Assembly: GCA_016872595.1 (NCBI GenBank)
Contig: VGZJ01000019.1
Coordinates: forward strand, 1 to 39,161
Source: Planctomycetota bacterium
GTDB taxonomy: Bacteria; Planctomycetota; Planctomycetia; Gemmatales; Gemmataceae
Length of the DNA: 39,161 nt
Reading direction: 5' to 3'
The notes under the pieces were generated by a model, which did not search any database, was not told the DNA's origin, and worked only from the letters and a program-made list of their open reading frames with translations. Positions 35,351-39,161 of the stretch are shown here, piece after piece. Numbering within the stretch: position 1 is the first letter of the stretch; every line of letters begins with the position of its first letter. The position numbers and the translations under genes are program-made.

Positions 35351-38300
35351 TCACTTCTCGGCGGCGTGGATGGTGTTGTGGATCGTGCCCACCACCGCGC
35401 GGCCGTCGGTGCCCTTCACGCGGAACTTGATCTCCATGCCGCGCGTCGGGGCGAGGTCCACGATTTCGAAGCGCACGGTCTTACCGTCCGCGCTTACGGT
35501 CGCCTTCGTCACCGTCAGCGGCTTCTCGTCGATGTGCTTCGAGCCGTACTGCTGGCTCCGCTTCAGTCCCCACACCTTCACGTCGTAGTTCTTCACGTCC
35601 GCGGCGCTCTTGGCGTCGAGCGCGTCGGTGAACGTCACCTCCACCGCGCCGGCGCGCGCCTTCAACCCGACGGGCAGATCGGCCGGCTTGCCGGTGGCGC
35701 GGACGCGGTAGAACCCGCCGCCCTGCGTGCGGTTCCCGGCCCACGCGAACATGCCGCACACGTACAGGTGCCCGTCGGCCGGGCCGAACCGCGGGCGCAT
35801 GATCCCGGTGGGGAATGGCGGCAGCGGCAGCGCGCACATGCCCCCTTGAGCTTGGCCGTTCACGACCTCGTGCGGCACGATGTAAATCTTCCCCTCGCCG
35901 TAGGACGTGTTCAGCAGCGAGCCTTTGAGCGACCCCCACTTGTCCGACGTGACCCAGATCATCTCCGCGGGCGAGCGGTCGAACGCGTTCGTGATCCAGC
36001 ACAGCGGCTGCTTCATCGCGGTGTCCGCCGTGTCGGTCTGCTCGGTGTAGCCCCACATGTTGCCGTAGAACCCGCCCTTCTCCACAAGGTTGATGCGGTT
36101 CTTCGGCGTCCAGAAGCCCTCCTGATCGGTGACGAAGAACGTGCCGTCCGGGTTCAGGCACACGCCGTTGGCAGCGCGGAAACCGGTCGCGAGGATCTCC
36201 GTCTTCGCGCCGTCCTTGCTCACTTTCAAGAGCGTGCCGTGGTGCGGCACCAGCGCCGGGAGCGCGTGTCGCCCGCTCTTGGCGTAGTAGAAGTTCCCGT
36301 CGGCATCGGTCTGCAAGCCCATCGCGAACTCGTGGAAGTGTTCCGTGACTTGATGGTCGCTGTTGAAGCACTCGTAGAAGTCGGTTTCGCCGTCACCGTT
36401 GAGGTCGTGAAGCTTCACGATCTGGTCGCGACAGCACACGAACACCGCGCCGTCTCGCAGCTTCAGGCCGAGCGGTTGGAACAGCCCGGACGCGATCCGC
36501 TGCCAGCTCAGCCCGGCTTCGGGCTTGTCAATACCGCTGACCAGCCAGACGTCGCCGTCCCACGAGCAGACGTACATCTTCTTTCCGTCCGCGGTGAAGT
36601 CGAAGCCGGTGAGCCGCATCTGCGCGTTCCACGGGTTGCGCTCCGGCAGCGCGAACGTGTCCACCGCGAACGGCCCGTCGTTCGTGCCGACCGCGACCCC
36701 GGCCTTGAGCACCTCCGGCCACCGTTTCGGCCCGCCTTTCGTGAGCGGCGCGAGCGCCTTCGGCGCGACCGAGGTCTTGACCGCCGCCGCGAGCACGGCC
36801 GCGTCGTCGAAGGTCATCAGCACCTTGACGCGCGTGGGCGTCGCGGCGGCGGGAATCGTCAGCACGTGGAACCCGTCCTTCTTGGCGAGTGACACCGCGT
36901 TGTCACCGACGACCGCGACCGGGTGCGTGTCCGGCAGAATGCGGGCGTGAAGGGCGCGCGCGGACTTGCCGATTTCGAGTGTCCGCGTGAAGACGAGGCC
37001 GCTGGGTTTCGTCGGGTCGCCCTCGGCCCCTTCGAGTTCCAGAACCGGCGTGGCGCCCACGCTGTACGCGATGATCGTCTGGTCGCCGTAGGCGTAGCTC
37101 CCGCGGTACCGCGCCCACTCCTTCGGCATCGGGCCGTAGGGCCGGTTGTCGCGACTCAGCGGTCGCGGGTCTTTGAAGCTCCCGGTTCGCGGATCGGCCC
37201 AACCCGGTGTGCCGGGGTTCATCACGAGGATCCGCCCGGCGACGCTGGGGTGAACTTGGTGCTGGCCGTTAAAGTGAATCCCCTTCCAGTCGATGAACGG
37301 TTGGTCGGTGGCCCGCGCAACCCAGCCCGCCGCGAAACGCATCGTGTCGTGGTCGAACAGCGCCCACTGCTTGCCGCGCGAGACGCCGCCCGCGCCGGCG
37401 TCGAGGCGCACCGCGATGCCCTTGTAGGCGATGTCCAACTTGGCCCCGCCGACCGCGAAGGTGTTCATCATGCTCGGGCCGTAGTCCATTGTCACCCACG
37501 GTTCGACGTTCACCGGCACCGGGCCGAACTCGTTCTTCTTGCCCGCGGGCAGTTTGGCGAAGTAGGCGTCGTCGGCCTTCGCGTACTGCGACGGGTTGTG
37601 CGGCTTGAGATACGACTCGCGCAGGTAGTGGATCAGGTCGTACTTCTGGCGCGGCACCATCCACGTCTGCGGGGCCATGAGTCCGTAGCCGCGGGTTAGC
37701 GTCTGGTACAGGCTGAACGGGTCGCTGCCGTTCTTGAAGGCGTGCGACATGAACTTCGGCGACGTGGGCAGCGAGCCGGCTTGGTCTTTCGTGCCGTGGC
37801 AGTTGGCGCACACGCGGGTGTAGATCGCCTCACCGCGCTTGAGGGCTTTGTCGTCGAGCGCGCGGAGCAACCCAGCGTGGTCGATGTCCTTCTCGTACTC
37901 GGGAATCACGAGCGCGGTCACGGCCGGGCGCAGCTCCTTGGCGCGCACCGGCCCGCCCTCGGCGACCTCGATGAGGTACTTCGCGAGGTCGAGGAACTGC
38001 TGCCGGTCGGAAAGCAGGTTCGCCATGCCTTCGGGCATGAGCGACTTGGTGCCCGCGGCGCGCGACTCGATCTCCGCTTTGGGAATCACGACGCGCTTGC
38101 CGTTGGCCGACGGGTCGAGCAACGTGAGCGCGTCCGCGGTCTCGGTCACAACGAGGCCCGTGAGCCTGCGCTCGTCCTTCGTGGTGACGACGACCGTTTC
38201 ATAGCCCTTCTTCACTTCCTTCGACGGTGAGAGCACGGACTCGATGAGGTGTTCGGCGGTAGCCCCTTTGTCGGCCTTCGCAATGTCCGGGCCGAGGAGC

Positions 38301-38524
38301 GTGCTGACGTCGGCGTCGGTGTCGTGGCACTTGGCGCACGCGAGGAACGGTTGGAAGAACAACACGGCCCCGCGCCCGGCATCCCCCTTCGCTCGCGCGT
38401 CTTTGGCGAGTTGGGCCAACGGTTCCCCCGCGAGCTGTTGCTGGAGAGGGGGCGGGTCGGCGGCGCGGGTCGGAGCGGACAGGGCGAGAACGAGCAAGGG
38501 GAGAACGGGCACGCAGGCTCGCAT
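35351..38524 (-). CDS. Large exported protein with two CxxCH motifs and beta-propeller region
   Basis: A 1057-residue protein. The signal peptide (MRACVPVLPLLVLALSAPTRA) leads to a first haem-binding module (AVLFFQPFLACAKCHDTD, CxxCH at 63-67, GPDIAKADKG, LIESVLSPSKEVKKGYE, the PVC-type layout) and a second one (GEAIYTRVCANCHGTKDQ, CxxCH at 239-243). Next comes a DUF6797-like region (NVEPWVTMDYGPSMMNTFAVG; KGIAVRLDAGAGGVSRGKQW). The C-terminal half is a probable six-bladed beta-propeller (FDFTADGKKMYVCSWDGDVW, LNPDGTFFVTDQEGFW, FGPADGHLYVCGMFAW). Such proteins are common in Planctomycetes and Verrucomicrobia and are presumed periplasmic redox or sugar dehydrogenase-like enzymes. Cofactor attachment would need cytochrome maturation genes not in view. 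Confidence 0.9.
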   Translation of the reverse strand: MRACVPVLPLLVLALSAPTRAADPPPLQQQLAGEPLAQLAKDARAKGDAGRGAVLFFQPFLACAKCHDTDADVSTLLGPDIAKADKGATAEHLIESVLSPSKEVKKGYETVVVTTKDERRLTGLVVTETADALTLLDPSANGKRVVIPKAEIESRAAGTKSLMPEGMANLLSDRQQFLDLAKYLIEVAEGGPVRAKELRPAVTALVIPEYEKDIDHAGLLRALDDKALKRGEAIYTRVCANCHGTKDQAGSLPTSPKFMSHAFKNGSDPFSLYQTLTRGYGLMAPQTWMVPRQKYDLIHYLRESYLKPHNPSQYAKADDAYFAKLPAGKKNEFGPVPVNVEPWVTMDYGPSMMNTFAVGGAKLDIAYKGIAVRLDAGAGGVSRGKQWALFDHDTMRFAAGWVARATDQPFIDWKGIHFNGQHQVHPSVAGRILVMNPGTPGWADPRTGSFKDPRPLSRDNRPYGPMPKEWARYRGSYAYGDQTIIAYSVGATPVLELEGAEGDPTKPSGLVFTRTLEIGKSARALHARILPDTHPVAVVGDNAVSLAKKDGFHVLTIPAAATPTRVKVLMTFDDAAVLAAAVKTSVAPKALAPLTKGGPKRWPEVLKAGVAVGTNDGPFAVDTFALPERNPWNAQMRLTGFDFTADGKKMYVCSWDGDVWLVSGIDKPEAGLSWQRIASGLFQPLGLKLRDGAVFVCCRDQIVKLHDLNGDGETDFYECFNSDHQVTEHFHEFAMGLQTDADGNFYYAKSGRHALPALVPHHGTLLKVSKDGAKTEILATGFRAANGVCLNPDGTFFVTDQEGFWTPKNRINLVEKGGFYGNMWGYTEQTDTADTAMKQPLCWITNAFDRSPAEMIWVTSDKWGSLKGSLLNTSYGEGKIYIVPHEVVNGQAQGGMCALPLPPFPTGIMRPRFGPADGHLYVCGMFAWAGNRTQGGGFYRVRATGKPADLPVGLKARAGAVEVTFTDALDAKSAADVKNYDVKVWGLKRSQQYGSKHIDEKPLTVTKATVSADGKTVRFEIVDLAPTRGMEIKFRVKGTDGRAVVGTIHNTIHAAEK

Positions 38525-38605
38525 GGGACGCTCGTGTGGGACGTTGGGATCGGAGTGTCAGTGTATGGCCCCGACCAGTGCGGCGCGCTAACGATCGCGC
38601 CGACG

Positions 38606-39070
38606 TCACGCGATTCCGGCACTGCGGTTGCGGTACAGGACAGGATCGACGGCCGCGCACGCGTCCGCGGCGAGCGGCACGCCAACGAACTCCGCGACGC
38701 GAGCTGCTCCGCGGGGCGCGACCAACTCGCGGAATGAGACGTACCGAACCGCGACGTCGTCTCGCGCGGCGAGCCACGTGCGGAGCCGCGCGATGTGGTC
38801 CGCAAACGCAGCCCGCATCTCGGCGCGTGACACGGCAGGGTGCCCTCGCCGCGCAAGCATCACCTCTTGCGACACGGGCACTTCATCGAGGTCGCGCTCC
38901 ATGAACACTACGCGGTACCGCTCGCCTTCGGGCAGGTCGTAGAGCAGTTGCGATACCAGCTTCACGGCCCGCCCGCGGCACTCCGGCAGCCACGACGAAT
39001 CGGAGCAGAGACGCTTCGCGCGGTATGCGGTTGGTAAAAAAAGTGTGATACCCAGCCCGGCCGCTCTCAC
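38606..39070 (-). pseudogene. 5'-truncated sulfotransferase
   Basis: The 154 codons read from GTG at 39070 hold the last two-thirds of a planctomycete sulfotransferase: AKRLCSDSSWLPECRGRAVK, then LLYDLPEGERYRVVFMERDL, DEVPVSQEVMLARRG and a final VAEFVGVPLAAD. The YRVVFMERDLDEV stretch is the 3'-phosphate-binding region for PAPS. The N-terminal P-loop (usually SGLPRSGTS) that holds the 5' phosphosulfate is missing. The frame upstream soon meets a TGA, so it is not hidden beyond the window. Homology starts abruptly at about 39020. The product would be inactive. Confidence 0.7.
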
Positions 39071-39161
39071 TTCTGTGTGTCGATCAACTCCTCACACTGG
39101 ATGAGACACACGCGGAACTCTCATCGAGTTATTCGTGGAAATCGGTCACTTCAACGGGCTA
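39071..39161. other. AT-richer sequence beyond the sulfotransferase break
   Basis: The last ~140 bases (from about 39025) are less GC-rich than the rest and hold no recognisable gene. This is probably foreign or rearranged sequence joined to the truncated sulfotransferase, but the window ends before it can be identified. Confidence 0.3.

Noticed and set aside
35366-36892. Plus-strand open frame opposite the double-CxxCH protein
   Set aside because: Shadow of the beta-propeller region; no start signal or domain.

Overview
The window is GC-rich DNA from a planctomycete, most likely a member of the Gemmataceae. The support is the gene content: a DUF1549/DUF1553 protein next to a DUF1501 protein, long proteins with CxxCH haem motifs, a CotH-like protein, an ECF sigma factor joined to a membrane and extracytoplasmic tail, a DUF4838 protein, and several hypothetical families typical of this group. 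No rRNA, tRNA, CRISPR array or transposase is visible. Family calls come from motif recognition, not from a database search.

Layout. (1) 1-9.75 kb: a DUF4838 glycosidase-like protein, a planctomycete hypothetical, an ECF sigma factor with tail (minus strand), then a damaged stretch (5.9-7.8 kb) with a twice-frameshifted alpha/beta hydrolase, an 18-codon relic of a DUF4058-type gene and a frameshifted hypothetical gene. A small exported protein and hemG-type protoporphyrinogen oxidase follow. (2) 9.75-18.0 kb: a planctomycete hypothetical, then a tight plus-strand lipopolysaccharide operon: lpxK (apparently starting at an AUC codon), hldE, a waaF-like heptosyltransferase, a double-domain LPS-kinase-like protein, a WaaP-like kinase and a GT4 glycosyltransferase. 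(3) 18.0-23.5 kb: a thiO-like amino-acid oxidase, two tandem dynamin-like GTPases with membrane segments, and a lipoprotein. (4) 23.7-28.8 kb, minus strand: an FHA-GAF-HD-GYP signalling protein, preceded by a very unusual single polypeptide joining a complete P1B-type metal ATPase to an HflK-like SPFH domain. (5) 28.9-29.7 kb: a gene graveyard with an immunity-like gene and a toxin-antitoxin pair, each interrupted by an in-frame TAG. (6) 29.8-38.5 kb: CotH, DUF1549/1553, DUF1501 and a giant double-CxxCH protein, all predicted to be exported. (7) The right edge holds a 5'-truncated sulfotransferase.

Palindromic elements recur across the window (about 14.23, 15.0, 19.12, 21.06, 23.53, 27.06 and 31.26 kb, plus half copies at 2.44, 11.63 and 33.89 kb). 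Several lie inside genes without breaking the frame: in the LPS-kinase gene (twice), in the phosphorylation domain of the P-type ATPase, at the 3' end of lpxK, and at the junction of the two GTPases, where the element supplies one gene's stop codon and surrounds the next gene's start.

The strongest candidates for something undescribed are the P1B-ATPase/SPFH fusion and the repeated in-frame acceptance of palindromic elements by conserved genes. Clustered frameshifts at 6.15, 6.55 and 7.49 kb could be real decay or consensus errors; the sequence alone cannot decide.
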